Shown piece after piece: positions 1 through 10,044 of a DNA stretch of 64,000 bases. A program made the position numbers and the translations under genes. The stretch comes from Amphibalanus amphitrite (Eukaryota > Arthropoda > Thecostraca > Balanomorpha > Balanidae): the NCBI RefSeq assembly GCF_019059575.1, contig NW_024881533.1, positions 1,042,001-1,106,000 on the forward strand, written 5' to 3'. The notes below the pieces were generated by a model that worked only from the letters and a program-made list of their open reading frames with translations, ran no database searches and was not told the origin of the DNA. Position 1 is the stretch's first letter; each line of letters starts with the position of its first letter.

Positions 1-394
1 CTATTCACACACTTCGCAGTTCATAATCGCCTGTCGTGCCTACCCCCCCCCCCCCCCTCCCTCGCCACACACACCTTTTACAGCTCTGTTCACTTCAGCG
101 CGGCCCGAAGCTTGATCTCTGAGCCCTTCTATCTCTTTGCCCTTTGCTTCAGCTCTTTGAAAACGGAGCGCACTTGAGTGGGTACATGGCAACTTAGCTC
201 CACTTCGAAGACCGTTTGCTCCATGAAAATGTTTATGTTCTTGGCTTTTGGAGGCATATTCTGGAGAAACACGAAAGGACGACACTTAGAAATAGAAACA
301 CGTACAGACTACAGAAACAAGTACAGGATGACTCTGCGGCGGGCTTGAGGTGTTTGAACATGAACACCACTCCCCCTCCTGCGGTATTTCGCAG
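1..394. other. No recognisable gene; poly-C tract
   Basis: A homopolymer C run lies near 44-57. The rest shows no repeat termini, conserved protein or convincing splice-bounded exon. Short open frames here have no recognisable domain. Confidence 0.4.
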
Positions 395-1335
395 ATCTTA
401 AAAAAACGGCGGCGCCCTGCCCACTTTTGTCCAAGATTTTGGCACATGTTAAAATTCATACCCAGGTCGCTCAAGGTCAGGTCACCAGGCCACATCAAGT
501 GACCTCATCCCAGAAAATTAAGAGTTTGTTCGCCAATGCTACACTATCTGAGTGATCACTTTCAAATTTTAGGCGATTGATAAGATTAACAGCATGAATA
601 AATACGTATCTCTGAAGCTTGATATCTGTAACCTGTAAGGTCAAGAATGCAAACATTATGCATAAGTCAACGGGAACAAATTGAAATGTGTTCTTTTGGA
701 CGAAAGTCATACTTAACGCCCCCAAACATTGAATAACAGAGAAACATTACACACTGAATGGGAAAATTGCACCCGTGACTCTATTTATACCCAAGACGTG
801 CTATCAGGTCATGACATGTATCCACTATCCACTATTCAGTTTTTTTTTTACAGTAACTTTTTATAGAGCTAGAGCGATGAAAACACATAAGATGTGTTCA
901 GCTCGACAATACTAATCGACTAATTTGTAACATGACCTTTCTGGTCGGGTCATCACCATAACCCTTGGTCAGATTTTCAAAATCACATTTGACGGTCATA
1001 TTATTTTTTAATTAGACGCGTCTCAAATCGAGGAACACGATGCCGGAACATTAAATGTCGTGTCGGTTTTGAATCAAATGAATTGCTGCAGAAAACAATT
1101 TCTGTAAAACCGTTTATTTCATGGGTTTTCTCCTCTGTAGGGCAATTAGTTGATCTTAGATCAAATCTGAGGACGCATTTCACACCCACAAAAAAAAACG
1201 TTGAAAGAGCTACTGGGTGTACTTTTCGGCGGCGCTGTAGCTCTATTCGTTCACAAGTTATTCGCCGATTCGTCAACAAGTGGCGTAAGAGGCAAAATTT
1301 GTCCTTCGATGAACTTTGGTGACCTAACCTTTGAC
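395..1335. mobile_element. Degraded interior of an AGGTCA-rich TTAA element
   Basis: The segment contains blocks seen inside the intact TTAA elements: a GGCGGCGC block followed by TTTGGCACA, a cluster with TCAAGGTCAGGTCA (about 470-485), the GATGTGTTCAGCTCG block (about 892-905, inverted relative to the element at 14794-17434), and GACCTAACCTTTGACCT at about 1321. No clean TTAA terminus survives at either side, so it is called by shared interior blocks only. Confidence 0.45.
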
Positions 1336-2395
1336 CTAATCTAAGGCTCCCTTAATATCAGCTTCGGGTTACGTTGTTTTTAACGCCCTTTGGAATTTAA
1401 GCTCATCCTTCAGGCGTCCATTAAGGGTGTACTTCAACACTGTTAAGACACCCTAGTAACACTCGTAACGGTGTAAAATTGATAACAAACACTGACATTG
1501 CAGGGAATGACGCTCACATGTGTAATAAACTGAACACCCACTTTCATCATTGGTGTTATTCAACCTTGTTATTACCAACAATTCATTTAAACTACCAGTG
1601 ATACATTTGTACCTGACACCCTGTACCCAATGGGGGAATCAATAAGTTGTATGCATACCTATATGATACAGCGTTATGAAATTACACACAGAATGTAGGT
1701 TGCAGGGAACAAATGCCACCACATTGCATCGCAAATCAGTCTAGCAGCACGGATACGCGGAGCATAATAGAAATAAGCAGAATCCAACCCCCTCCCCCTC
1801 TCCAGTGGGGTTACGAATTCGGATAAATACCCAAGCAGGGTGCGTGTTAAATTGCACACCAACACAAGAGAAAACAAATCTGAGGATATATTTTTCGGAT
1901 ATTAAAGAACCCCTATCGGGAGTATGCCGCCATCCCCCCCCCCCCCAGCGGCCAGTACCATGTCTTTCGGAATCCGCAGCAGTGCCATTGCTAGCCAAGA
2001 ATAGCTCACCTTTGCTAAAACTGGAGCTCTTCGAGTACCAAGACACCACTCACGATCACTTCTAACTCACTTGCACACACTTATACTCCCAACACACCGT
2101 AATCCCACCAGCGCCTCCGCCCGCAGTCGCGCACGTTTCAAACTAGTATGGCGGCCGGCCGCATGGAAGCCAACGGTTGAACATGGGCTACTAGGGCTGC
2201 ATTATGTTCCCAATATTTTCCCGACGCGTTTTCTTTGAAGTATTGTATATGAATTTATTTATTTATTATCGTGGATTTGCTTATTTGATGTAGTTGAAGC
2301 AAATCCATTAGAATATAAATGCAAACTCTGTACACCAACAGCACAGCAGCGCCATCTACCCAACTGCACCCAAGGGAATTTCAAGGGTGTCTGAC
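1336..2395. other. Non-coding stretch with scattered GGTGT/ACACC motifs
   Basis: Between about 1413 and 1640 there are repeated ACACC and GGTGT motifs like those inside the CACTG-ended elements of this window, so part may belong to the element ending at 3412. The remainder (1640-2395) holds a poly-C tract near 1936-1946 and short open frames without a domain. I recognise no gene. Confidence 0.35.
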
Positions 2396-2470
2396 ACTGC
2401 AAAGACAGGCTGACGAAGAAAGACGAACGTCTTTCGAAAGCTCCCGTAACTAATAAACGAAGCTGGTGTT
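2396..2470 (+). other. Penelope-like terminal motif with hammerhead-like core
   Basis: CTGACGA at 2410-2416 is followed by one A, then a perfect 7-bp stem GAAAGAC/GTCTTTC closed by a GAAC loop, then GAAA at 2436-2439. This resembles a CUGANGA...GAAA hammerhead core. The following AATAAACGAAGCTGGTG resembles ends of Penelope-like elements. An extra A between the core and stem II, and no clear stem III/cleavage triplet, keep this a candidate only. Confidence 0.3.
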
Positions 2471-2690
2471 TTGAATATTTTTATGCTAGAATGTCTCTGT
2501 CCCAGCTAAACAATAACATTTATAACTACATGAAGTACCAAGAGGTGTTAGTGTCATCCCCGTTCGTACATGAAGTACGAACGGTGTTAGTCATCCCCGA
2601 AACACCATGCGCACTATAAAAAATATAGATTTTGTTTCGGAATCTTTCCATGCACCTTCCAGATACCCGTAAATTTTGTGGATACTGCGG

Positions 2691-3412
2691 ATAAGTTACA
2701 TAGGTGTCATTCATCGAGCCGGAATATCCATGGGGAGTCTAACACCCCAAATATCTTCGATACATTATCCTGGGGAACTCTTAAGGTGTCGGTATCGGCA
2801 GAACGTACACTATTTGAGGTGTTTCAGGGGTGTCTGACACTGCAGATGTTCACCACAAGTGTTTTACCATCATCTTTTGACACCCTTCATGGGTGTTACC
2901 AAGCGATTTACACCAATATAGGTGTTGACACCAAACAAACACCCCGGGAACTCCCAATGGGAATCTTTTGTTTTTCTCCAAAAAATTCCAATTGGGAATT
3001 CACGGGGTGTTTGTTTGGAGTCAACACCCCAAACACGCTTTTAAGTGTGTCAACGAGATAATTGAACACCCCAAAACACCTCTAAGACTCTGGTGAGGTG
3101 TTCCCGAAGTGCATCATGATGCACTTCGGGAACACCTCACCAGAGTCTTAGAGGTGTTTTGGGGTGTTCAATTATCTCGTTGACACACTTAAAAGCGTGT
3201 TTGGGGTGTTGACTCCAAACAAACACCCCGTGAATTCCCAATGGGAATTTTTTGTTTCCTTCAGTTACACTTTGGGAACACTTCACTGGAGTTTTAGAGG
3301 TGATTTCGGGGTGTTCAATGATCTCGTTTACGCACTTAAAGGCGTTTTTGGGGTGTTGACACCAAACAAACGCCCCGTGAATTCCCCATGGGAATTTTTT
3401 GTTTTTTCAGTG
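2691..3412 (+). mobile_element. Right end of a CACTG/CAGTG-type DNA element
   Basis: The sequence is filled with GGTGT/ACACC motifs and ends at 3412 in TTTTTTCAGTG. That matches the right end of the complete CACTG...CAGTG element at 49134-54065, which ends in poly-T plus CAGTG. Two related subterminal blocks ending in GGGAATTTTTTG sit near 3243 and 3390. A matching left CACTGAAAAA end was not found, so the left limit is arbitrary. No transposase frame was seen. Confidence 0.45.
2991..3242. repeat. 252-bp perfect palindrome, no spacer
   Basis: Positions 2991-3116 are the exact reverse complement of 3117-3242. I checked the whole arm and found no mismatch and no loop; the centre is TGCATCA|TGATGCA. 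Similarity continues imperfectly for about 10 bp on each side. It lies in the subterminal region of the CAGTG-ended element. Confidence 0.93.
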
Positions 3413-3654
3413 TATGTATGTGTGTATGTTTTGCATACATAATGCATATGCATATATGTACGCATGTGGTTCTTATACATGTACACAACATAACGATTCG
3501 TGTATACCTATTTTAAATACCAACTACAATACATCCTTGTGTGCCACCCTTCTCAATCATTGTCTATTTCAATTTGCATATTTATCTTATGGTATCTACA
3601 TGCATTACCTACATTGACATTTATACAACTTATTGTACCAATTCTCAGAATACT
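3413..3654. other. AT-rich flank with TATG repeats
   Basis: Contains TATGTATGTGTGTATG and TGCATATGCATATATG runs just right of the CAGTG terminus. No gene or element terminus is visible. Confidence 0.35.
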
Positions 3655-4090
3655 CTAGTCCGTGCTGTTTCCTGAGGTTCTGTCCGGCAACAAGCCTAGC
3701 TTAGCCGGACGGAGCCAAGGGTTTCGGCAATAAAAATGACCTTGCAAGAACATGACCAGGCATGCTTTTCCCCACCTGAGTATGAATGCGTATTGCGTTA
3801 ATTACTAACACTGGTATAAATGATAGTTGCTGGTGTTGGTATAGTGGGCAGTCATTTTGCTTCACTCGGCAATGACTACTTTCCTCCTTTTTGGCGTACT
3901 TACTAACATTTTTTAGTAGTATTGCATGCGTTATATTTTATTTATATTTTCCACTTCTTAGCAGGGAGTGCCGCGACTTGATCAATTTATTATGTTACCT
4001 GGTGTTAAAGTAAGGTCTCTGTGCGTCGCCGGGACTGTGGGAGGGGGCACTCCTGGTTACCTGATCATGGGTAACGGACTATCTTAGAAA
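3655..4090 (+). mobile_element. 5'-truncated LINE 3' end (tail only)
   Basis: This segment matches the 3' end of the insertion at 58281-63091: shared CAACAAGC...TAGCTTAGC block, CTTAGCAGGGAGTGCCGCGA, GGGGGCACTCCTGGT and a terminal TTAGAAAAAAA. The GGAGTGCC/GGCACTCC pair can form a 3' hairpin of the kind many LINE reverse transcriptases recognise. No coding part remains. Confidence 0.6.
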
Positions 4091-4669
4091 AAAAGTGAAA
4101 AAACCTAGGTCATCTAAGATAATTGCGTTTTGGGCAAGCGAAGTTTACTTTTTGTGAAGTTTTTTTGACTGCATTTTTGGTAAAAGCTTCTCAGATCATG
4201 ATTTCATGTAATATGGACACATAAACAATCGGTGCACACATCAGTATACACACAGACACACACAGACATACAAACACATATAATTGACCTTGACCTAACT
4301 TGACCTGAAATGACCTCAGCAGCAAAAACCTGGTCGGGTAGTGAGACAAAGAGGTTCTAGCTGGCTTGGCACCAGAAAACGGCATCGTTATCGGTATATG
4401 ATAAGCAGCGCACTTGATTTCCAACGGTGACCCAAAACAGCAACATTTTTTAGTTTGACCTGACCTGGAAGGTCAACGACTGACCTGAGAAGAAAAAACT
4501 GGGTATCATTGGATTCGTCTCTTCCCAAAGAATCTTTTTGGTCTTTACCGCTAAGCTCTATCTCCAACAGGAACGAAATGGCGCGGGGAGGTGGCAACCA
4601 CCATCACCCCCCCCCCCCCCCCCATGTGCGTTCTAGGATGGGAAAATGACAGGTGCGGGCGAGGGTTAA
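4091..4669 (+). mobile_element. Right part of a TTAA element (CCCTCGCC type)
   Basis: Ends in GCGGGCGAGGGTTAA (TTAA at 4666-4669). Before it lie a poly-C tract and blocks shared with 17938-18859: GACCTGACCTGGAAGGTCA, TGGGTATCAT and AAGCTCTATCTC. No left terminus is visible; the LINE tail ending at 4090 adjoins it. Positions 4091-4280 are weakly assigned. Confidence 0.6.
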
Positions 4670-4954
4670 TCGAAGCTTTTTGGGATATGCACATTTTAGT
4701 GACCCAACCACACCACATTGTTTTCATATACCTAAAGGTAAATACTTGACAAAACGTCAAAAATCGAGCTTACAAACGAAATACAAATCAATAACATAAG
4801 AGGACGCGCAAACATGAGTTTTTCACAATGGTTATTTCAGATTGTCCAAACAATGGTTCGCAACATTTAAAATGAGAAGAAAAAAACTGACTTTTAGACA
4901 TGGTAAATCGAAGATCCTAATGAAAAAAATGTTAGGGAGCTCTATATGTAGGAA
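4670..4954. other. No recognisable feature
   Basis: AT-rich single-copy-looking sequence between two TTAA elements. No open frame with a domain, no repeat terminus. Confidence 0.4.
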
Positions 4955-5410
4955 ATAACCCGCGCCCTGGTGGGGTCTGTTTATAACGCGACCTGGTGGG
5001 GGGGGGCTCTTTTTTGCCCCCCCCCCCTCGTATCTCCGACACTATACTAGACGGATCCACAAAATTCAAACGGCGTTCGAAAGCCCAGTCAAATTTTTCC
5101 AAAGGAATTAAATTTCGTTGACCTCGGAGTCACCGATGACGTCACAGCTTAGGTCAAAGATAAAATGTTTTGCCGGTCACGGGTCTTCTATAGGGAATGC
5201 GCTATAACATCGAATAAAACGCATTTTATCGAAAATCAGCGATAGGGCGTCAGTTGCCTAGTGCATATGTTGCTGTTAGAGGTCACCGATAACACCAGGT
5301 CAGGTCACAGGTCAGGTCACCAAGGGTCAGCACATGAACCCAATTTTACTAGGGCTGTGTGATGCATGTTTTATGGTTATTTTTTTCATTTCAAACTCAA
5401 TGGTGTTGAT

Positions 5411-7134
5411 TTTAAGGCTATCAGGAACGGTTTGAATGAACTGAATTCAATGAAAGAAATGAACGCACTGAATGACTACTATGTTACGATAGGACCGAGT
5501 ACAGCGGCAAGTGTGCCGGCTCCGACAGCGCGCGTGCCTGTTCGACTGCCCCGAGTGCTGACCAGTGCCTTCTGTGTACACACGGTCGACATGGATGACT
5601 TGCACGGCGCTATCGCGACCATGAAACCGTCCAGCTCCACTGGTCTCGACGGCATAAGTGTGCTTATGCTTCAGAAGTTCTTTTACGGAGTAGGTCACGC
5701 GCTTCTAGATGTTGTGAACTCGAGTCTTGCTTCTGGCCATGTCCCACGTGAGTGGAAGCACGCCCTCGTCACACCAATCCCAAAGGGAAAGGTTTCTGCC
5801 GAACCGTCCGACACACGACCTATTTCTCTGCTTCCGGCGATAATGAAAGTAGTGGAGCGCATAGTCCAGATGCAGTTATCTGGTTATCTAGAGCAAAACG
5901 CACTCCTCGCTGACGCGCAGCATGGCTATAGGAAACACCGTTCGACAGAAACAGCGCTCCATGTCATAACGGACAAAATTTTGCAGGCCATGGACAACAG
6001 TGAAGTATCCATTCTTGTCTTGTTAGACCTCTCAAAATGCTTTGATGTAGTGCCTCACCTCAAATTGCTAGAAAAGCTCTCACTCTACGCGATCGACACT
6101 GTCTGGTTCCGTAGTTATTTGTCAAATCATACCCAGCAGGTTCGTGTGCGTTCTCCGGAGGGACGGGACATGCTTTCGAAATCGAGGTTTAATGACATCG
6201 GCGTCTTTCAAGGTGGAGCGCTCAGCTGTATTTTGTATATGTTGTTCGCGAACGACTTGAGCCTTTGCGTGCCCGATGATGTCACCATCGTCCAGTATGC
6301 TGACGACACGCAGTTGTTGGTAAGCGGAAAGAAGAGTGACATTTATCGCTTGGTGACCAGTATGGAACACGCCCTGCACAAAGTATATCAATGGTTTTGC
6401 CATAACGGCATGAAGCTGAACGCCAAAAAGACGCAGATGCTTGTACTTGGAACGCCCGCGATGCTCCGCACTCTGCCGCTTGTGACACTCCGTTTCTGCG
6501 GCACTGTCATCGCCGATTCCGGAGTGGTAAAGAACCTTGGTGTTTATCTCGACCGGCACTTGAACTTTGAGGCGCACGTGGACAATACCGTGAGAAAATG
6601 TACGGGCATACTAATAGCCTTGTCGCATGCGCGCCATGTTCTCCCTACAAAGACGCTTAAGAGCATTGTCGGAGCTCTTGCATTGTCCATAGTGCGGTAC
6701 TGCCTGTCAGTTTACGGTTCATGTGGCACACCCAGCTTCGCCGTGTTCAAAAGACCATTAACTTCTGTGTGCGCGTGGTCACTGGTAAGCGGCGCTACGA
6801 ACATGTATCGGGCTCCCTAGAGCAGCTCCGTTGGCTAGATGCAGATCACTTGGTCGCCTATCACACGGCGTGTGCACTGGAACGCATTTTGGTTACCGGT
6901 CAGCCCGAAAGCGTATTTAGCACCATAGGAGCCAAGGCCAGGCAGCGGCTTGATCACGAGACGAGACATGCTAACCTGTATACTCTCCCAGCGATACGAA
7001 CCGAAGCCGGCAGAAGGAGACTGTGTTACCGCGGTGTAACCATGCTCAACGGTGTGGAAGTAGAACCCGGTACCCTCGGTTTTCGTTCAACAGTCAGGCG
7101 CCAGCTGTCAGCACTGCAGATGTCGAATGGTTAG
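5411..7134 (+). CDS. LINE ORF2 reverse transcriptase, 5' truncated, one frameshift
   Basis: This is the polymerase of a non-LTR retrotransposon. From the start, residues show the pre-RT linker, then RT motifs: GLDGISVLML, DTRPISLLP, HGYRKHRSTETAL, LLDLSKCFDVV, FQGGALSCILYMLF and the catalytic YADDTQLLV (about 6294-6320). The endonuclease half is missing. A frameshift near 6725 moves the C-terminal part (LRRVQKTINFCVRVVTG..., to 7134) into another frame; that tail is typical of CR1/L2/Jockey ORF2 C-termini. FDVV replaces the usual FDTV. The first codons before about 5411 come from the surrounding TTAA element, so no true start is present. Almost certainly inactive. Clade within CR1/L2/Jockey not resolved. 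Confidence 0.85.
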
Positions 7135-7255
7135 GTTTGTCCGTGTGTGTGTGACTTTGAGCGTGCGAATGAATGTATGCTTTCCACCATTATTGTGTTC
7201 CACCAATGACGTGAACGAGTGAAAAGCCATCTGTAGAATGGATCTCTTTCGAATA

Positions 7256-7283
7256 CATCTTGAATCTTGAATCTTGAATCTTG
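7256..7283 (+). repeat. LINE 3' tail (TTGAATC)n
   Basis: Four near-perfect 7-bp units at the 3' end of the LINE. Such tails arise from the reverse transcriptase during target-primed insertion. Confidence 0.85.
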
Positions 7284-7994
7284 TTTAGGTCACTTCCTGG
7301 TGGAGATCAGGTCAATATCAGGTCAAAAAAGGTCAAATTTCAAAGTTGATATTTTTGCATAAATTAGGTATTGGTTAGTTAGACGTAACTAGTCACGGCG
7401 AGTCTAATGGTGGTCTTTGTTTTGCGCTACGTGGTCTAGAATTGCCTAAAATTGAGTTTGAAAATTTGACGTCATCAATTTTGAACAGTTTTTTTTCGCT
7501 ATAACTTGGCCAAAAAGAGAGATATCGATCTCAAATTTGTTATGTGAATAGAAATCGGTAAGGGCTATCACATATATTCCGGTTTTTACGAAAGTCGAAA
7601 AACGTTTTGAAATTTTGGCAATTATATTTAAAAAAAATTTTGGGGGGGTCAAAATTCATTAAAATCAAAATTTCGAGATAGCCATTTTGTAGCCCTGGTA
7701 ATTCTACACCTTTTACGTTTAAACGTATATCTGTATCTTCAACGCTATAGGCCTGACAGCTCTTCCCGCGCAACCTTTCTTTGGGTCGAAAACGGCAGAA
7801 CATGACGTCACTCTGACGTCATTTGCGGCCAACCTATCATAGGCTTGGAAAAAAATGTTTGGTCACAATGTGTAAAAGTGATGCCCGGGAGGGTACTGAA
7901 AGTTTGGTGACAATCGACGCAGCGGTTCTGGAGATATATCGAAAAGTCTGGGGGGGGGGGCAAAAAATAGTTCCCCCCACCAGGTCGCGGGAAA

Positions 7995-9194
7995 AGATGT
8001 GCTACATTTCAGCTTTCCATCATACTTTTTGGCCTTCGAATGGTAAAAAATGGCTCCGCCTCCAGCATGTATGTGGTATATTGCTATGTTATGATGACGT
8101 CATAGGTATTCTCGTAAGTTTATGCATCGGCTTAGTGAGTTCGGTCTTGAAATCTCAAGAATGCTTTCAGGAGCAGGAAGGTCTCATGAACAGCTATCAA
8201 ACGTTGGTTCTCGAGGTAGCAGAGGGCGGGGGGGGGGGTAGAGCTCGGGACCGACCCCTCCCATGACGGTTGTGGGTACGGATATAGCCCAGGCGGTGCC
8301 GGCTCAACAGCCATTCAGCAGTATCTATCTATGCTATAAAAAATGTTAGATATGTACTTGTAGGCTGTAGAGAAGCATTTTAATTAAATGTCATCCATTG
8401 ACATTGCATGCATTTCAGAGACTATCATCGTAAGAACCGTGGAATGATGTAAAACTTCCGGTTTATCCTAAGGAATGATGAGGTCATGCAACCACAGACC
8501 AATTAATGTTCCAATCACCATGCAGTGCAATTCAAGGTCAACTGGATGAATGGGCCTCTGCATCAAGGATGGCGCTGCTTAGTGATGGCGTGACAAATGT
8601 CATAAATAGTCACGAGAGCAAGGCAAATATTCATCAAACACAAACAACTAAACAAATAATCGAACTGAAGTCACGTGAGACGTGACGGGTCGTATACGAC
8701 CCGTCACGTTTCATATATGTCAGTCAGTCGTTCCATATATGAAACGACTCAATCGCTGAGGTCACACAAGCACTCGCACACGGCCTTCAACAAATACGGA
8801 TATCAACGATCACGGCAACAAACGCTGATGAACGGCACTGTCCAAGGCCATAGAAACTACACATTGTCTACATAGCGAGACTGGCACTGTCTACCGCGAA
8901 TGGGTCACGTGACGGCTGGGTCGGCGGGTCAGCTGGGTCGGCGGGTCAGCTGAACAAACTGCCTCCGGGTTCAGCAACAGGCACTGCCACTATGGCTATT
9001 GGACATTCCAATCTTTCTACATGCATCGTATATCCGCGGCTGAGATTTGCCGGCTCAAGCAACGTATTTTATTATTATGATATGCTATGATAAACGTTTA
9101 CGTTTACAATTTTTGACGTCGTTTACGGTAATCATCAAGTTGATGATTAACGCGTTTTTTCCACACTTCTGGTGTATGTGACGCAAGTAAACAG
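7995..9194. other. Non-coding; small palindrome and short tandem repeat
   Basis: Holds a G-tract at 8228-8239, a perfect 30-bp palindrome at 8680-8709, a second inverted pair CATATATG around 8710-8745, and two copies of GCTGGGTCGGCGGGTCA near 8914-8949. I see no gene. Confidence 0.4.
8680..8709. repeat. 30-bp perfect palindrome
   Basis: ACGTGACGGGTCGTA is followed immediately by its reverse complement. Function unknown; it might be a dimeric protein site or a remnant of a transposon end. Confidence 0.85.
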
Positions 9195-9455
9195 TCATTT
9201 TTTATTTGAAAATTCATTTAATTTGCCTAGCATGTCATTAAGAGCGTGTTTACAATGTTTCAATTCATAAACAAATCCTCTGAGCTGCAACCCGTGCAAG
9301 ATCGTATAATCAGTTAGCAAGGTGCCATCTGGCATCATTTGGTGAAATGTTTGGCGAAACAGATCCAGCGGCGCACCAGACCCCCACCATTCGGCGGCCC
9401 ATCCCCCGATCGCCACCTCCGGCCGTGTCGTATCCAGTAGCACCCAAATTACCAT
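9195..9455 (-). CDS. Unrecognised small open frame, 86 aa
   Basis: Minus-strand ATG at 9455 opens 86 codons ending at 9195, with AATAAA just before the stop. The protein begins MVIWVLLDTTRPEVAIGGWA and has no motif I recognise. Composition is not obviously repeat-derived. Could equally be chance or part of a larger exon. CRE-like TGATGACGTCGC lies immediately upstream. Function not assignable. Confidence 0.15.
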   Translation of the reverse strand: MVIWVLLDTTRPEVAIGGWAAEWWGSGAPLDLFRQTFHQMMPDGTLLTDYTILHGLQLRGFVYELKHCKHALNDMLGKLNEFSNKK

Positions 9456-10044
9456 GTGATGACGTCGCTGGTTATCTGGCTGACGTCACTGGCTCAAACG
9501 ACACCGCCTGAGACAGCTCGGCACACAGCGCTGCGCAGACCACTGATGCGCGGCTGTTTACTGGGGCGCTGCGCAGTGATGACGGATGGGGGGGGGGGGG
9601 TCAGGGGAAGTTGCGCGATGGAAACTCATCAGTGGCCCTGACAGATGAGGCTGCCCGGGACCCTGTTGCCCCATGACGTTTCAGATGACGTCTCGGCGAG
9701 TGTTTGGCCCCAGGCGCCGCATATCAGTCGTACCGGAGTAGCTGCAGGCGCCAGGGAGCTGCCGCCACACGCCGACACCCAACCATCTCAGCCACTACTA
9801 TATCGACTATATCGAGAGCAGTGGGAGCTACGAGACCATGACACGTCTTGTAGGTGAGCGAAACGAACAGCTAACAATGGCCCTGAATGCCATTGCCTCC
9901 CCATTGTGTAACTATTTATCTAATTCTGCCTTTTCTTTTTTACACCTTGATAATCACATCTCGTTTATGTTTATTGAAATATGTTTTTACGATTGGTATC
10001 TAACTATATTGCAACTTTGACCTAGCAGGGGCATTGTAAAGTCA
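9456..10044. other. No recognisable gene
   Basis: Short GC-rich open frames (9456-9860) without recognisable domains and a G-tract at 9589-9600. Nothing further seen. Confidence 0.3.

Larger units (their letters stand above)
5400..7283 (+). mobile_element. 5'-truncated CR1/L2/Jockey-like LINE
   Basis: The insertion lies between two halves of the TTAA element: the left half stops shortly after its ATGTTTTATGG block and the right half resumes at TAGGTCAC. It contains a reverse-transcriptase frame, a short 3' UTR, and ends in about four copies of TTGAATC (7256-7283), a tandem tail typical of the CR1/L2/Jockey LINE group. The left boundary is known only to within about 30 bp and no clear target duplication could be fixed. 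Confidence 0.8.
4955..7994 (+). mobile_element. TTAA (piggyBac-like) non-autonomous element with LINE inserted
   Basis: Left end AACCCGCGCCCTGGTGGGG and right end CCACCAGGTCGCGGG are inverted repeats; the flanking TTAA has decayed (ATAA left, AAAA right). The core CTGGTGGGG is repeated about 30 bp further in at the left end. G-tract/C-tract runs follow. Interior blocks (GATGACGTCAC, AGGTCA cluster, TTTTTGCATAAA, TTGACGTCATCA) align with the elements at 15499 and 22469. Removing the LINE (about 1.87 kb) leaves about 1.17 kb, the size of those intact siblings. No transposase. Confidence 0.75.
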
